64,000 bases of DNA from Blastocatellia bacterium (GTDB lineage: Bacteria > Acidobacteriota > Blastocatellia > UBA7656 > JADIYM01): contig JADIYM010000016.1 of assembly GCA_016705245.1 (NCBI GenBank), forward strand, positions 86,723-150,722, given 5' to 3'. The notes below the pieces were generated by a model that did no database searches, had not been told where the DNA came from, and worked only from the letters and a program-made list of their open reading frames with translations. Made by a program: the position numbers and the translations under genes. Below, piece by piece: positions 17,067 to 25,673 of this stretch (position 1 is its first letter; each line of letters begins with the position of its first letter).

Positions 17067-17450
17067 ATGGCACTCACAATCGTAATTTCGGACCGCGACG
17101 CGGCAACGAAGCTGGTCACCGTCGTTGGCAAGCTCGATACCACGACCAGCCCGCAGTTTGACGAGGACGTTGCGCCCGCGCTCTCAGCTGGCGCCAGCGT
17201 CACCGTACTCGACCTGGCCGACCTCTCGTACATCAGCAGCGCGGGACTCCGGTCGGTGTTCAAGGCGCGGAAGATGATGGAGTCGAAGGGCGGCGCGCTC
17301 CTGCTCGTGAACGTTCAACCGCAAGTCCAGAAGGTTTTCGAGATCGTGAAGGCCATGCCGGTGCAGACCGTCTTCCGAAGCGTCACCGAGCTCGATCAGT
17401 ACCTCGACTACATGCAGAAGAAGGTCAAGGACGGCGCCGAGCCCACGTAG
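17067..17450 (+). CDS. STAS-domain anti-sigma factor antagonist
   Basis: A 127-residue protein preceded by AAGGAGGAG, six bases from the ATG. It contains a single STAS domain with the antagonist signature LDLADLSYISSAGLRSVF; the serine in ISSAG is the expected phosphorylation site. By analogy it alternates between phosphorylated (by the RsbW-like kinase immediately upstream) and free forms (via the receiver-PP2C protein at 13249). A C-terminal charged tail (MQKKVKDGAEPT) goes past the fold. It ends the signalling cluster; a hairpin terminator follows. Confidence 0.93.
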   Translation: MALTIVISDRDAATKLVTVVGKLDTTTSPQFDEDVAPALSAGASVTVLDLADLSYISSAGLRSVFKARKMMESKGGALLLVNVQPQVQKVFEIVKAMPVQTVFRSVTELDQYLDYMQKKVKDGAEPT

Positions 17451-17462
17451 ATAGCCTGGAGC

Positions 17463-17482
17463 GCGCCTCCCACAAGAGGCGC
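17463..17482 (+). terminator. Short hairpin after STAS gene
   Basis: Perfect 7-bp stem GCGCCTC / GAGGCGC around CCACAA, 12 bases after the STAS stop. No T-run follows, so termination strength is uncertain. Confidence 0.5.
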
Positions 17483-17721
17483 CCGGTAGTGCGGCGTGAG
17501 AACGACTCTGAGTTCTTCGGCGATTGCGCGGGCTGCCTCGGCCTTTCCGCGAGCTCGCCGAAGTGGTTCCCCTCCGCTGGATCGTCCGCCGATCGGGAGT
17601 GTACCCCCGCCGCGGTTGCAGACCAGCTTTCGAACCGCGACTCCCCGTGACAGTTTGGGCGCCTGGTTGGCGTCTTATCTCAACAGATCAGAGGGTGTCG
17701 CCAACCGAAGGAGAACGATCA

Positions 17722-18165
17722 ATGCCAGCCATCCCGAACACCATCAATGGCGTGAATGTGGTTTTCGCGCCCAACGTGAACAACGATGTGACGACGAAGA
17801 TGGTCGCCGCGCTGAGAACCGTGATCAATCCGGGAATTGCTCCAGGGCACGTGCTTCACACGATCTACATCTCGTCTGCTCGAAGGATGCAGCCAGCGGC
17901 GAGCAACCATCCTTACGGACGCGCGGTCGACGTCTCGCGTATCAACGGCATCCGCATCGATCCAGGGTTCACGGACGACCCGTCGGTGCGAGCAATCGTG
18001 AAGGCGATCCAGACGGCATTCGAGACGGCGCCCAATCGACGCGAGAACTATGGCCCGGCGTTCCTGAAGAAGTCCGGCGCTTTGCTGACGACGACAAACC
18101 CCGCGGCCTACGAAAGGCTCGCGCCGATGCACCAGAACCACATTCACATGTCCGTGGATGTGTGA
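17722..18165 (+). CDS. M15-like zinc peptidase domain protein
   Basis: A 147-residue protein; AAGGAG lies 9 bases before the ATG at 17722, deciding against longer starts. The C-terminal half shows the M15 metal-site pattern: HPYGRAVDVSR (His and Asp ligands) and HQNHIHMSVDV (catalytic or ligand His residues near the end). M15 enzymes are D,D- or L,D-peptidases acting on peptidoglycan stem peptides, including phage endolysins. No signal peptide is visible, so it may be exported by another route, act as a lysin or toxin, or work on an internal substrate. It stands alone between the signalling island and the sigma-CHAT module. Confidence 0.7.
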   Translation: MPAIPNTINGVNVVFAPNVNNDVTTKMVAALRTVINPGIAPGHVLHTIYISSARRMQPAASNHPYGRAVDVSRINGIRIDPGFTDDPSVRAIVKAIQTAFETAPNRRENYGPAFLKKSGALLTTTNPAAYERLAPMHQNHIHMSVDV

Positions 18166-18218
18166 GCCGGCGGCGATTGGGCCAGTGTCGGGCGTCAATA
18201 TCCTGGTACCCTGCGTCC

Positions 18219-18287
18219 GACCTCTGCGCCTCTGCGAGAAACCTCTTTCAGGTCAGGTTCCCGCAGAGGCGCAGAGGTCCGACGCAG
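18219..18287. repeat. Inverted repeat, family 1 (short copy)
   Basis: Arms GACCTCTGCGCCTCTGCGAG and CCGCAGAGGCGCAGAGGTC around ACCTCTTTCAGGTCAGGT. It separates the peptidase gene from the sigma factor gene. Confidence 0.85.
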
Positions 18288-18439
18288 AGGCGTCAAGAAA
18301 ACCGCGATCAATATGGAGGGTAAGCAAGCGTAACGCTCCGCAAGAATCCCATTGTGGTGCTTCACGCTCCGGAGTATAAGAGCCTACAGTAGCCGTTCAA
18401 CTCCGAAACTCTACAAACAGCGGGAGATGTCGCGCTCCC

Positions 18440-19117
18440 ATGACTCGCCCCTCCGAGCGTTCCGCCGTTGCCCTCGTCCAGGACTGTGGCTTAAGCACAG
18501 ATTCAGCGGCGTGGACGGAGTTCGTTGATACCTTCAACCGACGTATCGTGGCAGCTGTCATCCGCGAGCGGCGGCAACGCGGGCTTTCATCGGACCCGAC
18601 GGCGGCTGATGCCGTCAGTGATCTGGTCCAGGACGTCTACCTTCGGTTGCTTGCGAACGACCGGCGTGCGCTTCGCGATTTTCGGGGCGAGACCGAGATC
18701 GCGGTCTATGCCTATCTGGCCCGCATAGTTCGCGCCGCGGTTGGAGACCGGACGCGCCGGGACTCGAGTCAGAAGCGCCACGCACAGACCGTCCCGCTTG
18801 ACGCTGGAGTGGACGGCGAGGGTTCGACGCCGCTGTCGGAGCTTCTCGCCGCCTCCGACGTCAGTTCACCCGAACTGCAGATGCGCGAACGCGCGGTTCC
18901 GGGACGATTGCGGGCGTTGCTTGCCGGGGGCGGGGTCCCGAATCCCGAGCGCGACGCACTAGTCTTCGAGCTTCACGTTCTCGAGGGGCTTTCGGCTCGC
19001 GAAATTGCGGGGATACCGGCGCTCGACCTGTCGCTGTCGGCGGTGGAGGGCGTCTTGCGGCGGACCCGGGAACGCTTGCGCGAGCGGCTGGGAAACGTAC
19101 CGGACTTGTCAGCTTAG
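18440..19117 (+). CDS. ECF-type RNA polymerase sigma factor
   Basis: A 225-residue protein. Region 2 is recognisable around VSDLVQDVYLRLLAND...FRGETEIAVYAYLARIVRAAVGD, and region 4 near the C-terminus (ALVFELHVLEGLSAREIAG, then SLSAVEGVLRRTRERLRERL) supplies the helix-turn-helix for the -35 element. The linker between them is longer and more Ser/Glu-rich than usual. It is followed 19 bases later by an anti-sigma-like gene and then by the CHAT protease, a gene order suggesting that the sigma factor transcribes, or is released by, this module. Autoregulation is likely but no promoter consensus was found by eye. Confidence 0.88.
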   Translation: MTRPSERSAVALVQDCGLSTDSAAWTEFVDTFNRRIVAAVIRERRQRGLSSDPTAADAVSDLVQDVYLRLLANDRRALRDFRGETEIAVYAYLARIVRAAVGDRTRRDSSQKRHAQTVPLDAGVDGEGSTPLSELLAASDVSSPELQMRERAVPGRLRALLAGGGVPNPERDALVFELHVLEGLSAREIAGIPALDLSLSAVEGVLRRTRERLRERLGNVPDLSA

Positions 19118-19136
19118 CGGCACGGACTGCGTCTTC

Positions 19137-20111
19137 ATGAATATCGACGACACGAACGAAAAGCCCGACCTTCAGTACGCCGCGTGCGCGGCGGAGGGCC
19201 GGACGCTCGCCTGGCTCGAGGGCCGCCTCGAATCGGGCGAGACGCGCGAGGCGGAGCGACACGTCGCCGAGTGCGAAGTCTGCAGGGAGACGACTGCGAT
19301 GATTGCCGGTTTCAAGTCCGATTCCCTCGACGATCGCGAAGCCGAATTGCTCGAGGCCGTCAGCGAGCGAACCGCCGCTGCGGCGATCGCGCTCGGAAAG
19401 GCAAGCGAGCCATCGCGCCCGGCCACCGTCGTACTTGGTCCTCGTGCGTCATCAACAGCAGCGGGGTGGTTCGGGCTTTCGCCATGGATGGCCGTGGCAG
19501 CGATGCTCGCAATTGCTGCGGGAGCGCTCGCGGTCGTGTGGTTCGGTCGCGGGACTTCGGATCGCTCTCTCGATCGTGGGGAGCGCCTTCTCGCCGAGGC
19601 CACGACGACCGCGCGGCCTACGACGCTGCGGGTCAGCGGCCTCGCGTATGCGCCGGCGCGTGTGACGCGGGGGACTGAAGCCGAGAACGCCGATCGGCTC
19701 GAGGCGGCGAGAGCGCTGCTTTCCGCCGCGGTGGCGACCGATCCGTCGCCGCGGGCCCGTCACGCGCTGGGGCGAGTTCTGATCGCATCGGGAGACGCAG
19801 CGGGCGCCGTCGAGCAGCTCAGCCTGGCGAGCCGAGCCCGTCCCAAGGATGTGGCAATTATGTCGGATCTGGCGGTGGCGCGATCGCTGGCGCGAGACGT
19901 GCCCGGCGCGCGAGCCGATCTCGACCGAGCGCTCGCGATAGACCCGAATTGCCAGGAGGCGCTATTCAATCGCGCGGCACTTCGGGCTCGCGAAAGCGAC
20001 AGTGTGGGCGCACGCGAGGATCTCGAGCGTCTGCACCGGATCGATCCGTTGTCGCCGTGGGTGTCTGATGCGGAACGACTCGTGGAGGCGGCGAATGCGC
20101 CGGCCAGGTGA
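19137..20111 (+). CDS. Zinc-finger anti-sigma-like membrane protein with TPR repeats
   Basis: A 324-residue protein. The N-terminal part has the zf-HC2 pattern RHVAECEVC (His-x3-Cys-x2-Cys) typical of anti-sigma factors that bind ECF sigmas. A single membrane helix lies near 120-140 (WMAVAAMLAIAAGALAVVWF). The C-terminal half (about 185-320) carries TPR-like helices: ARHALGRVLIASGDAAGAVE, VAIMSDLAVARSLARDVPGA, CQEALFNRAALRARESDSVG. So a cytoplasmic zinc finger is linked through the membrane to an extracytoplasmic TPR array. Its last 17 bases overlap the start of the CHAT gene, implying coupled synthesis. Confidence 0.85.
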   Translation: MNIDDTNEKPDLQYAACAAEGRTLAWLEGRLESGETREAERHVAECEVCRETTAMIAGFKSDSLDDREAELLEAVSERTAAAAIALGKASEPSRPATVVLGPRASSTAAGWFGLSPWMAVAAMLAIAAGALAVVWFGRGTSDRSLDRGERLLAEATTTARPTTLRVSGLAYAPARVTRGTEAENADRLEAARALLSAAVATDPSPRARHALGRVLIASGDAAGAVEQLSLASRARPKDVAIMSDLAVARSLARDVPGARADLDRALAIDPNCQEALFNRAALRARESDSVGAREDLERLHRIDPLSPWVSDAERLVEAANAPAR

Positions 20112-23100
20112 CGCCATCGCCACGGCAGCGCGACGGCGCGCGGCCTGCCGATGCCGCGGCGCGGCTTCGGTCCGTTCGGCGATCACACTCGCGCTCGCGG
20201 CGGCACTCGGCGCCGGGGGCGTCGTTGTTGTCGAGTGGGCGGTCTCGCCGGATCGGAACCGTCAGTCATCGATGGTCGTGGAACTGCTCGACGGGCGACG
20301 CGTCGCGAACGGCCGGCTGACGGGCGGTGCGCCGTTTGCGGAATATACCGGTCCCGTGCGTCTCCGAATGCGAGGAGGGGCTGGAAGTGCGCAGAGTTCG
20401 ACGGTCTCGAGACCTGGCGCTCGAGCCGCCGAGGTCCTCGCCGAGGGCGTTGAGCGACCGACAGGAGCAGCGCTCCGCGCGGTCGGGGTGCTGAGGTTGG
20501 CAGAAGGGCGATACCGCTTGGCGAGTGCGACGCTCGAGCGAGCGCGCGAGGCGGCGCCGACGGATGCGAGGATCGCCGCTGACCTCGCCGTCGCGTTGCT
20601 CGAGGAGTCGATCGGCGAGGACGTGCCGAGACTCGCGGCGAGGGCGCTCGCGGTCGCCGACGAGGCGATTGCGCTCGATCCGTTCGTGGACGAGGCGTGG
20701 TTCACGCGCGCGGCGGCGCTCGAGCATCTCTGGATTGGGCCGGCGGCGGTGCAGGCGTGGTACGACTATCTCGGGCGCGATGAGGGGAGTGCATGGTCGG
20801 TCGAGGCGCGCCGCCGCGTCTGCGCGCTCGAGCAACTGGCGAATACGTCTGCGCGCGTCGAGGCGCGACGGAGATTCGAGACGGCGATTGCCGAGGGCAA
20901 CGCTGCGTTGGCCGAAGCGGTGGCCCGCGAATACCCATCGGAGGCTCGACGAGTCGCGACGGACCTACTCGTGAAGGACTGGCCGGCGGCTGTTTTCGCC
21001 GGGAGCGAAACTGAAGGGCGTCGTCGTGAAGGCGAATTGCGCGCGGCGGCAGATGCCATCTTTAGCTCGCAGCAGGATCGGTTTTTCGTCGATGCCGTCA
21101 CGTCGATCCGCTCTTCGATTGTTGGCGGCGACCTGCGGAGCCTCGCGCAGGGACTGGCGGCGTACAGCGACGGCCGTGAGGCGTTCCGCCGAGGCGAGTT
21201 GCAGCTGGCGGCGAAACACTTCGAAGACGCGAGCGTGCAGCTCACCGCGGCGGGTTGCGAAGCCGTTGCCACGCTCGCCGAGTTCGACGCCGCGCGGTGC
21301 GAAATCTACAGCCGCGAGTACGATTCGGTGCTTCGACGACTCGAGACGCTTCGTCCGGCTTCCGAGCGGCGCGGATATCGGCACTTGGCAGCGCGCGCCT
21401 GGTGGGTGTCGGGATACGTGCACGCGGTGCGGTTCGACGTCGCCCCGGCGCTCGGACAGCTTCGGCAGGCGCTGGACGAACTGGACGCGGTAGGCGATGT
21501 CGAAGGCTCGGCGATCGTAGGGCTGCTGCTGGCGGAGACGAGTCACTGGTACGGTCTCGGTGACGAGGCTTGGGACTACGGTCGTCGCGCCCTGGCTGCG
21601 CTGTCGCGGCTCGGATCGACGGGGCAGGCGTCCGTCGGATTCTCGGGAATTGCGATTCTCGCTGGCGCAGACGGTGAGGTGAGTGCGTCGAAGTGCCTGC
21701 TCGACGCCGCGGGATGGGCCGCCGCCGGAGCCGGCGACAGTTCGAGCGAGGCTGCGGCGATGGGACTGAGGGCCGTGATGCATTTGCGACGCGGCGACCG
21801 GGTTGCGTCGTCGTCGGACCTCTCGAGCGCACGCGATGCGGCATTGCGGGTCAGCGATCCGCTGCTGTCTCGCCTGACCGGCCGCGAGGTGGATCTCTGC
21901 GAAGCGGAAGTGTCGGTCACCGATGCGCCGGATCGAGCGGTCGAACTGCTGACGCTAGTCCTCGCTGCATACGAGAGGACGAACGACCGGGTGCGTACGG
22001 TCCAGTGCCTGCGGCTCAGGGCAGCAGCTCACCTGTCGCGTGGCGATGGTGACGCCGCGCTTCTCGACCTCGAGGCTGCAGTACGGGAGCTCGATGAGCA
22101 ACGACGGCGACTCAACGTCGCCGAGCTGCGCGCAAGGCTCGGAGCCGAAGTGGATGCGGTTTTTGGTGCAGTGATCGAGATGCAGTTCCAGCGGCTCGCG
22201 AATCCGGACGGTGCCTTCGAATACTTGGAACGGAAGCGGACGTGGGAGAGAAGTGAACGTGATACGGTCCGGCCGCCCTCGAGCTCAGACGTCGCGGCGA
22301 CCCTCGAGGTGGGCGAGACCGTGCTCGTCTACTCGGCGCAGGCCGGAGCGTTGAGGGTCTGGGCAATCGATCGCAACGGTGCCGCATTCGCGCGGACAGA
22401 GATTGGGGCCGACAGAATCGCCGAGCTCGTCGAGCGGTTCAGGCGCGGCGTCGAGCACGGGGATGCATCGGAGCTCCCGCAACTTTCGGACCCGCTCGTC
22501 GAGGCGCTCTGGCGTCCTGTCGAGGAGCGAATTCCGGAGGATGCGACTGTCACGATCGTCGGCGACGCCGCGATTCGCGGCCTGCCCTTCGGTGCACTGG
22601 TCGATTCGAGAACGGGCCGGTTCCTGATACAGAGGAACGCGTTTGCAGTGGCGAGATCCGTCAGAGACGTCGTGAGACGAAGCGAGTCGACAATCGCCCC
22701 GGATGGTCCCGTGCTCGTCGTCGGGGATCCTGAATTCGATACGGCTCGTCATCCGGGACTCGCACGTCTTTCGAGTGCCGAGGACGAGGCCCGCGCCGTC
22801 GCGTCGATGTACGGGAGCGCGCGCGTGCTGCTGGCTGGCGAGGCGACCGTGCAGGCGTTCCGTGAGGGAGTAGGCAAAGCAGCGATCATCCACTATGCGG
22901 GACACGCCGTGGACAACCTCGAAGGGCGGGGAGAGTCTTCGCTGCTGCTGGCGGGCGGATTCCTGACGGCGTCCGAGGTCGCGCGGATGCGGCTCGATGG
23001 CGTTCGACTTACGGTGCTCGCGGCGTGCGGGACGTCGGCCGGCGGGGCCGGGCCCGAGGGGAGCATCGGCAGCGAGTCGCTTGCGGAAGCGTTTCTCGAT

Positions 23101-23307
23101 GCGGGTGTCGAAGAGGTCGTGGCGAGTCATTGGGCTGTCAGCGACGACGCAACGGCCGAGATGCTAGTTGAGTTTCATCGACGACTGCGCGTCGGTGAAA
23201 GTACCGCCGCGGCCCTGCGCGGTGCGGTGCTTTCGGTGATCGGCGGTCCGGACGGCGGGGGAATACCCCCACGCGACTGGGCTGCGTTCGGGGTCATTCA
23301 ACAATAG
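20095..23307 (+). CDS. Membrane-anchored TPR-CHAT caspase-like protease
   Basis: A 1070-residue protein from the ATG at 20095, preceded by GTGGAGG. A membrane helix (about 26-48) follows a basic N-terminus; residues about 110-690 are Ala/Glu/Arg-rich helical repeats of TPR type (for example LRLAEGRYRLASATLERARE and AYSDGREAFRRGELQLAAKH). The C-terminal domain (about 740-1070) is a CHAT protease: IIHYAGHAVDN with His933/His937, and VLAACGTSAGG with Cys978, the caspase-type dyad, plus GSESLAEAFLDAGVEEVVAS. The dyad is intact, so it should be an active cysteine protease with TPRs sensing or presenting a target. Context: ECF sigma and anti-sigma upstream, unknown low-GC protein 26 bases downstream. 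Confidence 0.92.
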   Translation: MRRPGDAIATAARRRAACRCRGAASVRSAITLALAAALGAGGVVVVEWAVSPDRNRQSSMVVELLDGRRVANGRLTGGAPFAEYTGPVRLRMRGGAGSAQSSTVSRPGARAAEVLAEGVERPTGAALRAVGVLRLAEGRYRLASATLERAREAAPTDARIAADLAVALLEESIGEDVPRLAARALAVADEAIALDPFVDEAWFTRAAALEHLWIGPAAVQAWYDYLGRDEGSAWSVEARRRVCALEQLANTSARVEARRRFETAIAEGNAALAEAVAREYPSEARRVATDLLVKDWPAAVFAGSETEGRRREGELRAAADAIFSSQQDRFFVDAVTSIRSSIVGGDLRSLAQGLAAYSDGREAFRRGELQLAAKHFEDASVQLTAAGCEAVATLAEFDAARCEIYSREYDSVLRRLETLRPASERRGYRHLAARAWWVSGYVHAVRFDVAPALGQLRQALDELDAVGDVEGSAIVGLLLAETSHWYGLGDEAWDYGRRALAALSRLGSTGQASVGFSGIAILAGADGEVSASKCLLDAAGWAAAGAGDSSSEAAAMGLRAVMHLRRGDRVASSSDLSSARDAALRVSDPLLSRLTGREVDLCEAEVSVTDAPDRAVELLTLVLAAYERTNDRVRTVQCLRLRAAAHLSRGDGDAALLDLEAAVRELDEQRRRLNVAELRARLGAEVDAVFGAVIEMQFQRLANPDGAFEYLERKRTWERSERDTVRPPSSSDVAATLEVGETVLVYSAQAGALRVWAIDRNGAAFARTEIGADRIAELVERFRRGVEHGDASELPQLSDPLVEALWRPVEERIPEDATVTIVGDAAIRGLPFGALVDSRTGRFLIQRNAFAVARSVRDVVRRSESTIAPDGPVLVVGDPEFDTARHPGLARLSSAEDEARAVASMYGSARVLLAGEATVQAFREGVGKAAIIHYAGHAVDNLEGRGESSLLLAGGFLTASEVARMRLDGVRLTVLAACGTSAGGAGPEGSIGSESLAEAFLDAGVEEVVASHWAVSDDATAEMLVEFHRRLRVGESTAAALRGAVLSVIGGPDGGGIPPRDWAAFGVIQQ

Positions 23308-23333
23308 CGAACGGCTATTGGAGGAGAAAGGCG

Positions 23334-24134
23334 ATGTCCTGGTCCCTGCAAGTGTATCTCTCGGGAATGTTTGTCATTATCCCAACTTCGCCGGACGGCT
23401 CAAGTCACGAGGCTGTCTTTGTAAGCTCCGGCACGGGATCTGACAAACACAGCTGTCAAATCGGGATGTTCGGTGAGGTTAGAGCGGCTACCACAACTCT
23501 TCCTTTTTCGGCCGACGTACATGACCTCTACATCCACGATGGCAAACGGGAAATCGGTTTAAATCGGCGCGGTGCTCAACGCTTGATGGAATCGCTCCCG
23601 CAACTCCAGTACACAGTGTCCGGTGGTCTTAAGCCGAAGGCAAACGTTCTTCGTCCCGGCATTCCGACTGCCAGCAATCTCTGGTCCGCTCGACTCGGAC
23701 TATACGGTGGAACAGTCACCGGAAAAGACTTCACACAGCACGACTGGGAGGTCTACTGTAAGGCCGGTTCTGCGGTCGTCGATGGGCCGAAAAAACTCGC
23801 CCAGTCGTTGCTCTATGAGTTGTCAATCACCTCAGCGTATGCCCGCATAGAGGCGCGAGGCAGATCGGCAGTCGAGTCGTGGGAAATTCGCCCGCTATCC
23901 GGATCGAACGTTGCCGAAGTTCACATTCGCAACTCCTCGGGAACAACTCACCAGCCTGTAGGTGGAATCAAGAACGAGTCGCCGCACTTCAGGCTGGCTT
24001 TCGATCTCTTTACGACAACCCCTAAATGCATACTTATAGAGTCCAACGCTCACCCCTACCTGATGGTACGGGGTCGTCGAACACAGCGACCTCAAGGTGT
24101 GCACCTGCCCTGCGTTGGCGGATGCACGTGTTGA
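23334..24134 (+). CDS. Unknown protein downstream of CHAT protease, low GC
   Basis: A 266-residue protein with a good GGAGGAG 9 bases before its ATG. I do not recognise a named domain. It begins with strand-rich sequence (WSLQVYLSGMFVIIPTSPDG, EAVFVSS) and looks beta-rich and soluble, with no signal peptide or membrane helix, ending in a Cys-rich tail PCVGGCTC. Base composition is unlike its neighbours: about 52-53 percent GC in its first 120 bases against about 65 or more around it, with many A/T third positions, suggesting recent acquisition. The position directly behind a CHAT protease makes it a candidate substrate, effector or regulator of that protease; this is inference from gene order only. 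Confidence 0.75.
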   Translation: MSWSLQVYLSGMFVIIPTSPDGSSHEAVFVSSGTGSDKHSCQIGMFGEVRAATTTLPFSADVHDLYIHDGKREIGLNRRGAQRLMESLPQLQYTVSGGLKPKANVLRPGIPTASNLWSARLGLYGGTVTGKDFTQHDWEVYCKAGSAVVDGPKKLAQSLLYELSITSAYARIEARGRSAVESWEIRPLSGSNVAEVHIRNSSGTTHQPVGGIKNESPHFRLAFDLFTTTPKCILIESNAHPYLMVRGRRTQRPQGVHLPCVGGCTC

Positions 24135-24154
24135 AGGTGATCGAATAAGGTCGA

Positions 24155-24248
24155 GCTCTGCGTCTCGCATCTTCACTCGCGTCTTTGCGGGAAACTCTTC
24201 TCACGCTAGAAGAGTTTCCCGCAAAGACGCAAAGGGCAGACGCAGAGC
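24155..24248. repeat. Long inverted repeat, family 1 (GAAACTCTT subtype)
   Basis: Perfect 21-bp inner arms beginning GCGTCTTTGCGGGAAAC (24179-24199) and complementary bases at 24210-24230, plus outer arms GCTCTGCGTCT / AGACGCAGAGC. It sits between two convergent genes. Confidence 0.92.
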
Positions 24249-24291
24249 CGCAAAGGAAGAATCGAAAGCGAGCGACGGGTCTTGAAGCCCG

Positions 24292-25422
24292 CTACCCCTT
24301 CACGAGCCCCGCCACCCTCTCCACAATCTCGAACGCCGCACGCGGGTGCGCCAGCCTCGCGACCGCCGCCTTCATCGCCGTGAACCGCTTCCGATCCCCC
24401 AGCAACCGGTCGATCTTGTGCGCCAGCACCGGCAGGTTGTTGCACCGGATCGCCGCGCCCTCCTCGAGCAGGTGATCCGAGTTCCGCTCCTCCTGCCCCG
24501 GAATCGGATTCACGATCACCATCACAAGTCCACGTGCGAGTGACTCGGACGTCGTCAAACCACCCGGCTTCCCGACGATCAACTCCGCCACCGCCATGAA
24601 CTCGTCCATCTCCGTCGTGAACCCCACGACCTTCACCGGATTCGACCCCGCCGGCAGCTTCGACACGACCTTCGACAACCGCGCGCGCAACTCCTCGTTC
24701 TTCCCGCAGATCGCGACGATCTCGACCGAGTGCCTGACCTCCACGAGCGACTGCAGCATGTGCTCGACCGGCCCTACACCAAAGCCCCCTGCCGACATCA
24801 GGATCGTAGTCCGCGCCGGATCGAGACCGTGCTTGGAGCATAGCGCCGCCCGATCCTTCTTCTCAGCAAATAGCGGATCGATCGGGATTCCCGTTACGGA
24901 AACCTTATCCTGCGCAATCCCGAGCTTCTCGAGATGCACCTTCGTCTCGTCGAGCGCCACGAAATACTGCTCGAAATGATGGCACAACCACATGGCGTGC
25001 ACGTCAAAGTCCGTCACGACGATCGCCTGCGGGCACGCGAGCTTCTCCTTCGCCTTCAACCACGAGACGATCTCCGCCGGCAGGAAGTGCGTGCATACGA
25101 TGACGTCCGGATCGTATTCGCGGACCATCTTCCGGAATGGCCCCGTGTTCAACCGGTCGACCAGCAGCCGTCGACGCTCCTTGCGCCACGGCGTGTCGAG
25201 CGCGTCGTATAGCCAGCCGAGGACTTCCGGCGCGCTGTTGACCATCTCGATGTAGGCCTGCGCATAGAGCTTTCGAAATACCTTGTTGGTGTATTCGAGC
25301 GCGTCGACGTGGCGGATCTCGCGCGCGATGCCGGACTGGGTGAAGGCCTTCTCGAGGGCCTGTGCGGCACGGACGTGACCAGCGCCCGCGGAGGCGGAGA
25401 GCAGCAGAACGCGATTGATCAT
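24292..25422 (-). CDS. MGDG-synthase-type diacylglycerol glycosyltransferase
   Basis: A 376-residue GT-B enzyme. The start ATG (25420-25422) has GGAG 8 bases upstream and opens directly into the fold (INRVLLLSASAGAGHVRAAQ), the glycine-rich motif of MGDG synthases and UgtP. The N-terminal acceptor domain includes HFLPAEIVSWL and VTDFDVHAMW; the C-terminal nucleotide-sugar domain has SAGGFGVGPVEHML and the donor-binding signature KPGGLTTSESLARG then QEERNSDHL. It should add a hexose to diacylglycerol at the cytoplasmic membrane face to make glycoglycerolipid. It is convergent with the CHAT module and divergent from the membrane protein gene. The exact sugar is not readable. Confidence 0.9.
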   Translation of the reverse strand: MINRVLLLSASAGAGHVRAAQALEKAFTQSGIAREIRHVDALEYTNKVFRKLYAQAYIEMVNSAPEVLGWLYDALDTPWRKERRRLLVDRLNTGPFRKMVREYDPDVIVCTHFLPAEIVSWLKAKEKLACPQAIVVTDFDVHAMWLCHHFEQYFVALDETKVHLEKLGIAQDKVSVTGIPIDPLFAEKKDRAALCSKHGLDPARTTILMSAGGFGVGPVEHMLQSLVEVRHSVEIVAICGKNEELRARLSKVVSKLPAGSNPVKVVGFTTEMDEFMAVAELIVGKPGGLTTSESLARGLVMVIVNPIPGQEERNSDHLLEEGAAIRCNNLPVLAHKIDRLLGDRKRFTAMKAAVARLAHPRAAFEIVERVAGLVKG

Positions 25423-25673
25423 CGAGGGGTCTCCTGAGCGAGTGAAGAGGCACACGGATCGACGGACCGTGCGGTTGCGGCGGATCTCACCATGAAATGC
25501 CGATCCGTGTCACCCGCGCAAAACCACCCGAACCGGTCGCCTTCCTGTCCGGGCTGGCTGACGGTTCGACTCGGCGCCCCATCCCGAAACGGTCCGATCG
25601 ACCACGAATCGGTGTATCGTCTCGCACGAGGCGCGTCCGATGTCTCGAGGCGCCGGCCCGCTCCGTCCAGTCG

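Noticed and set aside
20002..20094. Longer N-terminus for the CHAT protein starting at 20002
   Set aside because: It would overlap the anti-sigma gene by over 100 bases; ATG 20095 has a GTGGAGG site and leads straight into a basic N-terminus and membrane helix.
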